A stretch of DNA of 51,621 bases, from assembly GCA_947626055.1 (NCBI GenBank), contig CANQQP010000004.1, positions 1 through 51,621 of the forward strand. The letters are read 5' to 3'. The notes below the pieces were generated by a model that saw only the letters and a list, made by a program, of their open reading frames with translations, was not told the origin of the DNA and searched no databases. Source of the stretch: an uncultured Bacilli bacterium. Lineage in GTDB: Bacteria; Bacillota_I; Bacilli_A; RF39; UBA660. Shown here one piece after another: positions 33,984-41,262 of this stretch. Every line of letters starts with the position of its first letter. Positions within the stretch are counted from its first letter, which is position 1. The translations under genes were made by a program, and so were the position numbers.

Positions 33984-34895
33984 TTACTTTTTATAATAAG
34001 CTCTTATTTTATTTAAAACGTCTTGATCAAACTGTTTATTTTTAAACATTTCTATTTCAAACTTATAAGGGGGATAAAGACGTTCTTTATCTTCATCCGT
34101 TTCCCCAATATAAGGCGTTTCTAATATTTTAGGAATGTTTTCTAATCTGGGATTATAAACTATATTATTTAAAGTAGCAAATCTCAAAGTGCCAAAGCCA
34201 ATATTGGCATGGCGATCTTTATGTGAACCTTTTGTATTTTTACTATCGTTGATATGAATACAACCTATTTTATCAAGACCAATAATTTGATCAAATTCGC
34301 TTAAATAAGTATCAAAATCTTGCATATCATAACCAGCATCATTTAAGTGGCAAGTATCTAGGCAAACACCAAGGCAATTTTTATTATCCACTCCGTTAAT
34401 AATTTTTTGAATTTCTTCTAAATTACAGCCTAATTCACTGCCTTTTCCGGCCATAGTTTCTAAAAGAATTGTTACTTTACATTCGGGATAAAGAATTTGA
34501 TTTAAGCCATTAACTATATTTGCGATTCCTTCTTCTTTCGAAATACCCACAGCACTTCCCGGGTGCAATACTAATCTTGTTATTCCTAATTGTTCACAAC
34601 GACTAATTTCACTTTTCAAAAAATTAACACTAAAATTATATTTATCTTCATTAGAGCGATTAGCTAAATTAACAATATAAGGCGCATGACAAACTATATC
34701 TTTCAATTTAATGTTATTTTCATTCATTAGTTCATAAGCTTCGGTTGTAAAAATTTCATTAATAGGCTTTCTTACGGTATTTGTCGGTGCCCCTGTATAA
34801 AACATAAATGTATTTGCTCCATAACTTAAAGCTTCTTTTAAACTTCCTAACAATTGCATATTACTAAATGAGACATGAGATCCAATTATTAACAA
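33984..34895 (-). CDS. nfo: Endonuclease IV (AP endonuclease)
   Basis: A 303-residue TIM-barrel zinc enzyme that cuts DNA 5' to abasic sites. Visible: 'IGSHVSFSNMQLLGSLKEAL' at the start, 'LVLHPGSAVG' near 105, 'ILLETMAGKGSELG' near 140, 'GVCLDTCHLNDAGYDM' near 170, and 'CIHINDSKNTKGSHKDRHANIGFG' in part as the last metal-binding block. I choose the TTG at 34895, giving MLIIGSHV as in other family members, with GGGTGG upstream; a GTG three codons earlier is possible. First gene of a likely operon with the 33401 gene. Confidence 0.95.
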   Translation of the reverse strand: MLIIGSHVSFSNMQLLGSLKEALSYGANTFMFYTGAPTNTVRKPINEIFTTEAYELMNENNIKLKDIVCHAPYIVNLANRSNEDKYNFSVNFLKSEISRCEQLGITRLVLHPGSAVGISKEEGIANIVNGLNQILYPECKVTILLETMAGKGSELGCNLEEIQKIINGVDNKNCLGVCLDTCHLNDAGYDMQDFDTYLSEFDQIIGLDKIGCIHINDSKNTKGSHKDRHANIGFGTLRFATLNNIVYNPRLENIPKILETPYIGETDEDKERLYPPYKFEIEMFKNKQFDQDVLNKIRAYYKK

Positions 34896-34935
34896 TTCAA
34901 CCACCCACTAAAATTATCTCAAAAAGATTATAAAA

Positions 34936-34957
34936 AAACAAGTTTTAAAACTTGTTT
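34936..34957 (-). terminator. Terminator of the zinc-ribbon membrane protein gene
   Basis: AAACAAG/CTTGTTT stem extended through a palindromic TTTTAAAA centre, overlapping the stop codon, then seven T residues on the minus strand. Confidence 0.85.
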
Positions 34958-35642
34958 AAATACTTTTTTGCTTATACAAAACAAAGGAATAACTATTTTT
35001 AGTCCAACTTAGCTCCATTATTATCTTATCCTCATTTAATGTAGTAGGCTGAGCATAAAGCTTGGTCTTCCCATTTTCTAAAGATAAATCAAATGTATCA
35101 TCAATCAAAAATTTATTATGTTCCATTAAATACGCTACATATTTATTTAAATCAGTACTGACATTATCGATATTTTCAAATGTGTATTCAACTTTAAGAC
35201 CGTTATCATAACTATATTTAACCTTTTTAACAGGACGATCACCTAAAACATAATTAACTGAAGCAATATTTGTACCACTTACACTATAATGATCCGTCTT
35301 TTCCGCAATAATTTTTAAAACATAATTTCCTATAAAATATACTAAAATTAAAATTACTACCAAAATTGCTATAGATTTAGCTAAACTTATTGCCATACTT
35401 GTATAATTTCGTTTATAAGCATTTTCATTTAAAGTATATGTTCTTTTGGGAATTATTCCCTTAGGATTATTTTTTAAACGTTCTTCTTTTTCTTTTTGCT
35501 TTTCTAATCTTTTAATTTCTTTTTTGCGGATTTTTCTTTCTCTTTCGGACATAAATAGTTCCGTATCTACTAAAGGAGCACCACAATGACGACAAAACTT
35601 TTCTCCCGCTTCATTTTCACTATTACATCTAGGACATAACAT
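34956..35642 (-). CDS. Zinc-ribbon membrane protein
   Basis: A 228-residue protein with an N-terminal zinc ribbon (CPRC at 3-6 and CRHC at 17-20), a charged coiled segment (30-60, 'ERKIRKKEIKRLEKQKEKEE'), one membrane helix (about 85-110) and a C-terminal extracytoplasmic domain rich in strands. This zinc-ribbon, linker and TM layout is common in Firmicutes for proteins of unknown function. AAGGAG ribosome binding site; single gene with its own terminator. Confidence 0.82.
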   Translation of the reverse strand: MLCPRCNSENEAGEKFCRHCGAPLVDTELFMSERERKIRKKEIKRLEKQKEKEERLKNNPKGIIPKRTYTLNENAYKRNYTSMAISLAKSIAILVVILILVYFIGNYVLKIIAEKTDHYSVSGTNIASVNYVLGDRPVKKVKYSYDNGLKVEYTFENIDNVSTDLNKYVAYLMEHNKFLIDDTFDLSLENGKTKLYAQPTTLNEDKIIMELSWTKNSYSFVLYKQKSI

Positions 35643-35714
35643 ATAATCACTCCTTATTAATATTCATACCAATATTAGTATACCATTATTTTAATATTTT
35701 ATGGGAGAAAAAAA

Positions 35715-35731
35715 CAAGTGATTGACACTTG
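35715..35731 (-). terminator. Terminator of the 35736 prepilin gene
   Basis: 6-bp GC-containing stem CAAGTG/CACTTG with a 5-nt loop, 4 nt after the stop codon, then seven T residues on the minus strand. Confidence 0.85.
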
Positions 35732-35735
35732 AATA

Positions 35736-36179
35736 TTATGTAGAACAATTACTTGAAACAGAACTGCCTGATGATACAGAACTATCTTCTTTTTTTCCTA
35801 ACTCTTCTAATGTTTTACCATTTATAACATAAGTTCCATTTGTTAAATATATTGTATATTTTGCTTTATTATTTGATTCAAAAGATATCTTTACCATTCC
35901 GCTATAACCAGCACTTTTCATATCTTTTTCTAATGGTAATTCTTCCAAAGTATAACATGTTTTTGGAGCCGCTGAATTAACAGCATTTTCAGCATATTGA
36001 GTTTGGGCTGCTTTTATAATAGATTCAGCTTCAGTAATAAAAGCATTTTTTTTAGCATTCTCCATAATTCTTAAAACACTAGGCATAGCTAATAATATTA
36101 ATATTGATAAAATAACAATTACAGCTAATAATTCTATTAAAGTAAAGCCATTTCTATTTTTAAACTTACTATATTCCAT
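35736..36179 (-). CDS. Type IV prepilin / ComGC-like pseudopilin (copy 1)
   Basis: A 147-residue prepilin. A 10-residue leader ends in Gly, then the canonical 'FTLIELLAVIVILSILILL' helix with Glu at +5. The cleavage point is G/F. The C-terminal domain has two Cys and a Ser-rich tail ('SSVSSGSSVSSNC'). The first 45 mature residues are almost identical to those of the 36265 gene, whereas the C-terminal domains are unrelated. Its own promoter lies at 36215-36242; the ribosome binding site AAAGGG is rather far from the ATG. Confidence 0.9.
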   Translation of the reverse strand: MEYSKFKNRNGFTLIELLAVIVILSILILLAMPSVLRIMENAKKNAFITEAESIIKAAQTQYAENAVNSAAPKTCYTLEELPLEKDMKSAGYSGMVKISFESNNKAKYTIYLTNGTYVINGKTLEELGKKEDSSVSSGSSVSSNCST

Positions 36180-36214
36180 TTAATATCTAACCCTTTCCAC
36201 TATTCCATTACTAT

Positions 36215-36242
36215 TCTATATCACCTAGAAAGCTAAAGTCAA
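36215..36242 (-). promoter_or_regulatory. Promoter of the 35736 prepilin gene
   Basis: TTGACT (36237-36242), 16-nt spacer, TATAGA (36215-36220), in the gap between the two prepilin genes. Confidence 0.55.
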
Positions 36243-36264
36243 TCATTTATGAAAATAATTTTAT

Positions 36265-36741
36265 TTATTTACTATTTGCAGTGGCAATGCCAGTATTATC
36301 CAATTTTCTATAATCAGCGCTATTATTACTATTTACCGTTATTGTATTGCCATTTTTATTACAAGAACCCGTACAAGAATAATAAGCGCCATTATTAAAA
36401 GCAGAATTGTGCTTAATATTATTATTATCAACTTTAATATAAATATCATAAGATTTCATATTTCCACCATCAATATCCAATTCACAAGGATTATTACTTG
36501 TACAATCGCCAGTTGATCCATTTTTGAAATGTAAAACATCATTGATATTTCCTGTTGTAGCTTTTTCCAAATATTTAGTTTGGGCTGCTTTTAAATATGA
36601 TTCTTTTTCAATTTCAAAAGTATTCTTTTTAGCATTCTCCATAATTCTTAAAACACTAGGCATAGCTAATAATATTAATATTGATAAAATAACAATAACT
36701 GCCAATAATTCAATTAATGTAAAACCTTTTTTATTATACAT
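36265..36741 (-). CDS. Type IV prepilin / ComGC-like pseudopilin (copy 2)
   Basis: A 158-residue prepilin with the short leader 'MYNKKG' and the same 'FTLIELLAVIVILSILILL' helix. The C-terminal domain is Asn- and Gly-rich with paired Cys ('GDCTSNNPCELDIDGG' and 'YYSCTGSCNKNG'), suggesting disulfides and a surface-exposed fold. GTAGGTGA ribosome binding site and a strong promoter (36761-36789). It was probably duplicated together with the 35736 gene. Confidence 0.9.
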   Translation of the reverse strand: MYNKKGFTLIELLAVIVILSILILLAMPSVLRIMENAKKNTFEIEKESYLKAAQTKYLEKATTGNINDVLHFKNGSTGDCTSNNPCELDIDGGNMKSYDIYIKVDNNNIKHNSAFNNGAYYSCTGSCNKNGNTITVNSNNSADYRKLDNTGIATANSK

Positions 36742-36760
36742 TTAATCACCTACTATATAC

Positions 36761-36789
36761 ATAATATAATTTCAAAAGTATTAAGTCAA
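36761..36789 (-). promoter_or_regulatory. Promoter of the 36265 prepilin gene
   Basis: TTGACT (36784-36789), 17-nt spacer, TATTAT (36761-36766), 20 nt before the ATG. Confidence 0.75.
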
Positions 36790-37001
36790 GTTTTACTGAT
36801 GAAATTTAATTAATTCTCATGCTATAGACTGATGAAACTTGTTTGAATTTTTACATAGAAAAAGTTCAAGTAAATTATCTATAATAAAATTGGAAAATTA
36901 AATTATAGAAAGAAGTGAATTTACTTTAATAATTATTATTTTATTAAAAAGAAAGAAAAAAGCAAATCCGAAAAGAAATTTACGAAAATTTAATCAGAAT
37001 A
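36790..37001. other. Gene-free AT-rich gap with direct repeat and hairpin
   Basis: About 210 bases without a convincing gene. ACTGATGAAA occurs twice (36795-36804 and 36828-36837), and a 10-bp hairpin with TTGAATTTTT and AAAAGTTCAA arms lies at about 36843-36870. A + strand frame rich in Ile, Leu and Lys (36920-37010) has no start codon in frame. The region could be upstream control sequence for the prepilins; no family of regulator is indicated. Confidence 0.4.
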
Positions 37002-37223
37002 TCAATTTAAAACATTTAAAACACTACTAATTAAATCAATATTCTCCATAGCATCATTTATTTTATCAGTGGTTCTAATTTTATATAAATCTTTCATAGC
37101 ATTTTCAAATTTTTTATAATTGTTAGCACTTCTATTTAATTCTTTGTACCAATGCGAATTGAGCTTTAGATATTCTTTCATTTTCGGATTTTCTTTAAAT
37201 TTTATTTGTAAACTTTTTTGCAT
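37002..37223 (-). CDS. YlbE-like protein
   Basis: A 73-residue helical protein. 'LKLNSHWYKELNRSANNYKKFEN' in part matches the 'REQPYWYRKLSRNP' pattern of the YlbE family, and it lies directly after a ylbD-like gene as in Bacillus. The ATG comes 2 nt after the ylbD stop with GAGG upstream. Function unknown. Confidence 0.78.
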   Translation of the reverse strand: MQKSLQIKFKENPKMKEYLKLNSHWYKELNRSANNYKKFENAMKDLYKIRTTDKINDAMENIDLISSVLNVLN

Positions 37224-37225
37224 AT

Positions 37226-37579
37226 TTAATCCTCAAAAAATTTATTTAAAGGTCTAGGAGTTGTCGGCCCTTTGGCTATAGAAGCCGGAGAAGCATTTTT
37301 AGTAGTTAATTCGGAAATAAACCCTAAAGCTTTTTGAGCCGTATTTATATGTTTTTGAATACTATCCATATCAACATTTTTAACCATTTGTGTTATCCCT
37401 TTAATGCCATTATTAGAGATAGTGTTATCGCTTATATATTCTTTCCAAGCATTACTATCCTCACCGTAAATGTCATATATTTCATAAAATTTTTGCCAAC
37501 TCATATTGCCATTTTTAATATATTTAACAAGTTCCGGATGTAAAGAAGCGAAACGTTTAAATTCTTCTTTTTTATTCAT
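37226..37579 (-). CDS. YlbD-like coat-type protein
   Basis: A 117-residue protein whose N-terminus 'FKRFASLHPELVKYIKNG', followed by 'MSWQKFYEIYDIYGED', fits the YlbD family, annotated as a putative spore coat protein in Bacillus. The C-terminus is Pro/Thr-rich. It is cotranscribed with the ylbE-like gene, and rpmF-ylbN-ylbM follow on the other side, which mirrors the Bacillus ylb order. Whether this organism sporulates cannot be told here; a coat role is doubtful without other sporulation genes. Confidence 0.8.
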   Translation of the reverse strand: MNKKEEFKRFASLHPELVKYIKNGNMSWQKFYEIYDIYGEDSNAWKEYISDNTISNNGIKGITQMVKNVDMDSIQKHINTAQKALGFISELTTKNASPASIAKGPTTPRPLNKFFED

Positions 37580-37633
37580 ACGACCACCTACTATATCATA
37601 TGTCTAAATGTTAAAATTATTATTAATTGTTGT

Positions 37634-37661
37634 TTGCAATTAGTAAAAACTATGCTATAAT
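37634..37661 (+). promoter_or_regulatory. Promoter of a candidate small RNA
   Basis: TTGCAA (37634-37639), 16-nt spacer ending in TGC, TATAAT (37656-37661): an extended -10 promoter reading away from ylbD, with no protein gene downstream on that strand before the convergent rpmF. Confidence 0.7.
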
Positions 37662-37667
37662 TAGATA

Positions 37668-37790
37668 TGAGGAAAGGCTATATAGTAAAAACAAATATCA
37701 ATCACATTTTGAGGGGTTTTGGTTGAAAGGAAAAACTCGCGAAAGCGAGCTCGTTGTTTTTACCCAAATATATAGTTGAGTACTCTTTTA
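37668..37790 (+). ncRNA. Candidate structured non-coding RNA, family not recognised
   Basis: Downstream of a good + strand promoter there is no open frame of note, but strong secondary structure. A long closing stem pairs 37678-37684 with 37769-37775 and 37685-37694 with 37754-37763 (17 bp in all) around a 5-nt bulge CCAAA. Inside are a hairpin CTCGC-GAAA-GCGAG with a GNRA tetraloop (37736-37749) and a 6-bp stem TCAATC/GGTTGA. TTTGG (37718-37722) could pair with the CCAAA bulge as a pseudoknot. GAGTACTC followed by TTTTATTTT may mark the 3' end. It lacks the signatures I know for SRP, tmRNA, RNase P or common riboswitches. Ends are approximate. Confidence 0.55.
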
Positions 37791-37849
37791 TTTTACTATT
37801 AAGTTGACAATTAATCAATTATTTAAAAATTAAAAAAATAGTCGATTGA

Positions 37850-38050
37850 CTATTTGGCATTTTCTTCTGTTTCTTCTTGCACTTTGATTACTTCTTTACC
37901 TTTATAGTAACCACACTTAGGACATGCACGATGTGGCATTATTGTCTCTCCACATTTTGGACATGATGTCATTGCATTCACTGTTTTTTTCAAATGAGTA
38001 CGACGCATTCTCTTTTTAGTTTTACTTGTTCTTCTAAATGGAACTGCCAT
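37850..38050 (-). CDS. rpmF: Ribosomal protein L32
   Basis: A 66-residue large-subunit protein: N-terminal '[19 protein letters not shown]' and zinc ribbon CPKC (30-33) and CPKC (43-46). The start is the ATG at 38050 behind AAGGAG; the frame is open a few codons further upstream but without a ribosome binding site. The acidic tail ('EETEENAK') is a little longer than in Bacillus. It follows ylbN by 4 nt in the conserved ylbN-rpmF operon. Confidence 0.96.
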   Translation of the reverse strand: MAVPFRRTSKTKKRMRRTHLKKTVNAMTSCPKCGETIMPHRACPKCGYYKGKEVIKVQEETEENAK

Positions 38051-38054
38051 ATAA

Positions 38055-38531
38055 TCACTCCTTCCCTTTTTCAAGTAGCTCTGTTAATTTTGCAAATCTA
38101 GAGTCTATTTTTTTAGTATTTTCATCTCTTAGTTCCCAACCTTCCCCACTTAAAGCGTCAACTTGTTTGCTTTTAGAGTAGCTTATTGGGACCTCCAATA
38201 CAATATTTTGCCATAAAATCTCTGTAATATCAAGTGTATTTTCACTGTTTTGTGATTTTTTTAAGCTATCTTCCCCAATACTTTCTTCTATTTGGGAAGT
38301 AAAAGGATAATCTACCAATTCTAAGGAATAGGCATCTTCTAAAACCATTACACCCGTAAGCTGTAAATTCAGCTCTAATTCATTTTCTAAACTGGCAATA
38401 ATCTGACCTTTAAGATGTAAATTTTTTAAATTTTTAATATTCGTATCTTTAAATAAATCTTCACTTATATCAACATTTTCATCAATCGAAATGATATTTT
38501 TAGAAGCTAATTGGTTTAAATCAATTTGCAT
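38055..38531 (-). CDS. YceD/DUF177 family protein (YlbN)
   Basis: A 158-residue soluble protein of the DUF177 family, which is nearly always linked to rpmF and implicated in rRNA or ribosome assembly. The C-terminal signature '[17 protein letters not shown]' is the family's 'DPRFAKL' box. AAAGGGTGA ribosome binding site; divergent promoter at 38548-38576. It is cotranscribed with rpmF. Confidence 0.88.
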   Translation of the reverse strand: MQIDLNQLASKNIISIDENVDISEDLFKDTNIKNLKNLHLKGQIIASLENELELNLQLTGVMVLEDAYSLELVDYPFTSQIEESIGEDSLKKSQNSENTLDITEILWQNIVLEVPISYSKSKQVDALSGEGWELRDENTKKIDSRFAKLTELLEKGKE

Positions 38532-38547
38532 TTATCTCACCCTTTAA

Positions 38548-38587
38548 ATTGTAGCAAATTGCAACATATAAAACAATATGTTAAACT
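38548..38587. promoter_or_regulatory. Divergent overlapping promoters of ylbN-rpmF and tmcAL inside a nested dyad
   Basis: Minus-strand promoter: TTGTTT (38571-38576), 17 nt, TACAAT (38548-38553) with TGC before it. Plus-strand promoter: TTGCAA (38559-38564), 17 nt, TAAACT (38582-38587) with TGT before it. Both overlap a nested inverted repeat, TGTAG (38550-38554)/CTACA (38586-38590) and AACATAT (38563-38569)/ATATGTT (38576-38582). The two polymerases cannot bind together, so expression may be mutually exclusive. Confidence 0.6.
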
Positions 38588-38603
38588 ACATCTAGGTGAT
38601 TTT

Positions 38604-39716
38604 ATGCAAACTATAGGCATTATTTGTGAATATAATCCGTTTCATAATGGTCATATTTATCATATTAAAAAAACCAAAGATTTATTCCCTGACTCTTTAA
38701 TAATTTTAATTTTAAATGGCTATTTTACCGAACGCGCGGAGGTATCTATCATTTCTAAATTTGATAAAGTAGCTATAGCTTTAGAATATAATATAGATTT
38801 AGTTGTTGAATTGCCTGCAATTTTTGGTACTCAATCAGCTGATACTTTTGCTTCTAAATCTATAGAAATTTTAAACGAATTAAAGATTGATACTATAGTT
38901 TTTGGAAGTGAAAGTAATAATTTAGAGACTTTAATGAAAATTGCCCAAAACCAATTAACAGATTCCAATTATGATGCCAAAGTCAAAAAGTATTTAAAAG
39001 AAAAAAATAATTATCCAACTGCCTTAGCAAAAGCTTTAAATATTCCTTTTAATTATAATAATCCTAATGATTTATTAGCAATTTCCTATTTAAAAGCAAT
39101 TTTGCAAATTAATCCTAATATTAAACCCGTATCTATTCAAAGAACTAGCCAGTATCACGATATCCAAAGTAAGGAAGAAATAGTTAGTGCTACTAATATT
39201 CGTACTAAGCTTAAAAAACAAGAAGATATAACAAAATATTTGCCTAAAATAGCTTATAAAAACATAAAAAATATTAATGAAGACTTACTATTTACTCTTT
39301 TAAAATATAAAATAAAGACATGTGCTGATTTAAGCGTGTACTTAGATATTGATGAAGGTATTGAAAATAGATTAGTTAAATTTATTGATAAAACAAATAG
39401 TTTAGAGGATTTAATCAAAAGCATTAAATCTAAACGTTATACTTATAATAAAATAAATAGAATGCTCTTACATATTCTTCTTGATTTTAAAAAAACAGAT
39501 AATCTCAATAATTTAGAATATATTAGAATCTTAGGCTTTAATCAAAAAGGCCAAACTTATTTAAACAAAATAAAAAAAGAAATAACTAAGCCTTTAAATC
39601 CTGTATATAATTCTCAAACTTATAAATTAGAACAAAAAGCGATATTCCTTTATGATTTATTAACTAATTCCCAAGAAAAAGAAAGAGAAAGAAAAAATAA
39701 ACCTCTTATCAAATAA
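38604..39716 (+). CDS. tmcAL: tRNA(Met) cytidine acetate ligase (TmcAL/YlbM)
   Basis: A 370-residue member of the YlbM/TmcAL family, which uses acetate and ATP to acetylate C34 of elongator tRNA-Met. The N-terminal nucleotidyltransferase fold has 'GIICEYNPFHNGHIYH' (residues 5-20, with the HxGH motif), then 'ELPAIFGTQSADTFA' and 'FGSES'. The C-terminal half is helical. The start is the ATG at 38604 with AGGTGA; the frame extends 78 nt upstream through the promoter and is not used. The syntenic position beside ylbN-rpmF supports the call. Confidence 0.93.
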   Translation: MQTIGIICEYNPFHNGHIYHIKKTKDLFPDSLIILILNGYFTERAEVSIISKFDKVAIALEYNIDLVVELPAIFGTQSADTFASKSIEILNELKIDTIVFGSESNNLETLMKIAQNQLTDSNYDAKVKKYLKEKNNYPTALAKALNIPFNYNNPNDLLAISYLKAILQINPNIKPVSIQRTSQYHDIQSKEEIVSATNIRTKLKKQEDITKYLPKIAYKNIKNINEDLLFTLLKYKIKTCADLSVYLDIDEGIENRLVKFIDKTNSLEDLIKSIKSKRYTYNKINRMLLHILLDFKKTDNLNNLEYIRILGFNQKGQTYLNKIKKEITKPLNPVYNSQTYKLEQKAIFLYDLLTNSQEKERERKNKPLIK

Positions 39717-39722
39717 AAAAAC

Positions 39723-39738
39723 TTCTCATTTCTGAGAA
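39723..39738 (-). terminator. Terminator downstream of mutM and the 15-codon frame
   Basis: 6-bp stem TTCTCA/TGAGAA with a 4-nt loop; on the minus strand it is followed by seven T residues, a clear intrinsic terminator. It lies 3 nt after the stop of the small frame at 39742. It may also act weakly for tmcAL on the other strand. Confidence 0.78.
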
Positions 39739-39741
39739 ACT

Positions 39742-39789
39742 TTAAAATGTAACCTCATCTTCATCCATAAATTTAATACCTCGTTTCAT
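39742..39789 (-). CDS. Possible 15-residue peptide frame (MKRGIKFMDEDEVTF)
   Basis: A minus-strand ATG at 39789 opens a 15-codon frame ending directly before the intrinsic terminator. The frame extends upstream without stop to about 39855, with TTG codons as other possible starts. No good ribosome binding site. It could be a real small protein at the end of the mutM transcript or simply a 3' untranslated region. Confidence 0.25.
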   Translation of the reverse strand: MKRGIKFMDEDEVTF

Positions 39790-39815
39790 TAAATTTTTTA
39801 TTAATTTCAAATACA

Positions 39816-39835
39816 AACTTATTATAAAATAAGTT
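39816..39835 (+). terminator. Second terminator behind tmcAL (+ strand)
   Basis: 8-bp stem AACTTATT/AATAAGTT with loop ATAA, then CTTTTTATTT on the + strand, 100 nt after the tmcAL stop. Confidence 0.65.
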
Positions 39836-39869
39836 CTTTTTATTTACAAGTTTTTTTTAAAGAAAATTT

Positions 39870-40688
39870 TTATTTTTGGCAATTTTCACAAAAATATGTA
39901 CTTCGTCCGCCAATTTTAATCTTCTTAATAGGCAAACCACATAAAGAACAAGGTTCACCTTCTTGTTTATGAACTTTTAATTTCTGTTGAAATCTGCCGG
40001 TTACGCCAAGTGAAGAAGTATAACTTTTAATTGTCGTACCACCCATAGCAATTGCTTCTTTAATTATTTCATTCGTAGCAGTGATTATCTTTTCACATTC
40101 GCTTAATGTTATGTCTTTGCCTAACTTTAACGGATTAATTCGGGCAGCAAATAACACTTCATTAGCATAAATGTTTCCTAAACCACTAATTATTGTTTGA
40201 TCTAACAATAAAGTTTTAATGGGAATATTTTTATTAATTAACTTATTTTTGAGATACTCTTTGGTCAAATTAGGACTAAAAGGCTCTTCTCCTTGTTTTT
40301 TTATCGCCTCACAATAAGGTAAATCTTCTTTTTTTATTAAATTCATCCGTCCAAATTTACGAGTATCATGATATCTTAAATCGGTATCATCATCAAAGGT
40401 AATAATTATATGTTCATGTCTCTCAATCGGGTCTTGACTATTTTTTAAGAAAAATTTTCCTTCCATGCGTAAATGCGACAATAGATAGTAATCATAAAGT
40501 TCAAAAATTAACCATTTCCCTCTTCTTTTTATATCTATAAATTCATTATTAATTAAATTAGTTTTAAATTCATTTAAATCACTTTCAATCATTTTACCAT
40601 AAATGATTTTAACGTCTTTGATTTTTTTGTGTAATATTTGTTTCTTTAATGTATTTCTAACCGTTTCTACTTCGGCAATTTCGGGCAT
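39870..40688 (-). CDS. mutM: Formamidopyrimidine-DNA glycosylase
   Basis: A 272-residue bifunctional glycosylase/AP lyase that removes oxidised purines such as 8-oxoguanine. The mature N-terminus 'PEIAEVETVRNTL' has catalytic Pro2 and Glu3; 'LLSHLRMEGKFF' near 70 carries the conserved Lys. The helix-two-turn-helix region 'ISGLGNIYANEVLFAARI' and a C-terminal zinc finger (CSLC and CENC) complete the family. AAAAGGAG ribosome binding site. It follows the VanY-like, amidotransferase and polA genes on the same strand; mutM near polA is common in Firmicutes. Confidence 0.96.
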   Translation of the reverse strand: MPEIAEVETVRNTLKKQILHKKIKDVKIIYGKMIESDLNEFKTNLINNEFIDIKRRGKWLIFELYDYYLLSHLRMEGKFFLKNSQDPIERHEHIIITFDDDTDLRYHDTRKFGRMNLIKKEDLPYCEAIKKQGEEPFSPNLTKEYLKNKLINKNIPIKTLLLDQTIISGLGNIYANEVLFAARINPLKLGKDITLSECEKIITATNEIIKEAIAMGGTTIKSYTSSLGVTGRFQQKLKVHKQEGEPCSLCGLPIKKIKIGGRSTYFCENCQK

Positions 40689-40691
40689 AAT

Positions 40692-41240
40692 CTACTCCTT
40701 TTCTAGATATTCTTCTAAAGTTATATTTTGATTTTTAATTTCTTGGGCAAAATTTCCAACATATCGTAAATGCCAGGGTTCATATCCATATCCTGTGATA
40801 TTTTCTTTACCTTGTGGATAGCGAATAATAAAACCAAATTGGCAAGCATTATCAGCAACTAACTTTAACACTGGATGATCTTGCATTTCAAAATCAATAT
40901 AAAATCTATTATTTTCTTTTAAGCAAAAATCTACAGCTAAGCCAGTCTGATGTTCCGAATAACCGGGACGAGCTACAAATCTTAAAGTATGTTCTAACCC
41001 TTTTTCCGCTTCTATTTCTTCAAACACCTTAGCTTGATATTCTTTACTGCGATAACCACTTTCGACTTCTATATCATATCCTTGACTTTTAATAAAAGCT
41101 TTTAATTTATCAAAAGCTAAAGCTGTTTGCTTTTCTAAATAGACGTTATCTTTATATTGGCTATTTACTTTAACTATTTGAAAATCATTTTCTGGACAAG
41201 CATGAGTCTTATTGACTAAAATTAAATATTTATCTTCCAT
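40692..41240 (-). CDS. VanY-type D-Ala-D-Ala carboxypeptidase domain protein (M15B), no signal peptide
   Basis: A 182-residue zinc peptidase. The core 'VESGYRSKEYQAKVFEE' near 60, 'GYSEHQTGLAVDFCL' near 93 (SxHxxGxAxD) and 'YEPWHLRYVG' near 155 (ExWH) provide the metal ligands and catalytic Glu. Family members trim D-Ala from muropeptides outside the membrane and normally have a signal peptide or anchor; this one starts 'MEDKYLILVNKTHACPEN' with no hydrophobic N-terminus, so it may be cytoplasmic (muropeptide recycling) or exported in another way. Stop TAG; 3 nt before mutM. Confidence 0.9.
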   Translation of the reverse strand: MEDKYLILVNKTHACPENDFQIVKVNSQYKDNVYLEKQTALAFDKLKAFIKSQGYDIEVESGYRSKEYQAKVFEEIEAEKGLEHTLRFVARPGYSEHQTGLAVDFCLKENNRFYIDFEMQDHPVLKLVADNACQFGFIIRYPQGKENITGYGYEPWHLRYVGNFAQEIKNQNITLEEYLEKE

Positions 41241-41262
41241 AATTGCACCCCTTACTATTTTA

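Noticed and set aside
36828-36880. Hammerhead ribozyme suggested by CTGATGA ... GAAA
   Set aside because: The stretch between the two core boxes cannot form stem II, and the flanks do not give stems I and III.
36915-37010. Small + strand membrane peptide (Ile/Leu-rich then Lys-rich)
   Set aside because: No start codon in frame; the GTG after the purine-rich stretch is followed by a stop after four codons.
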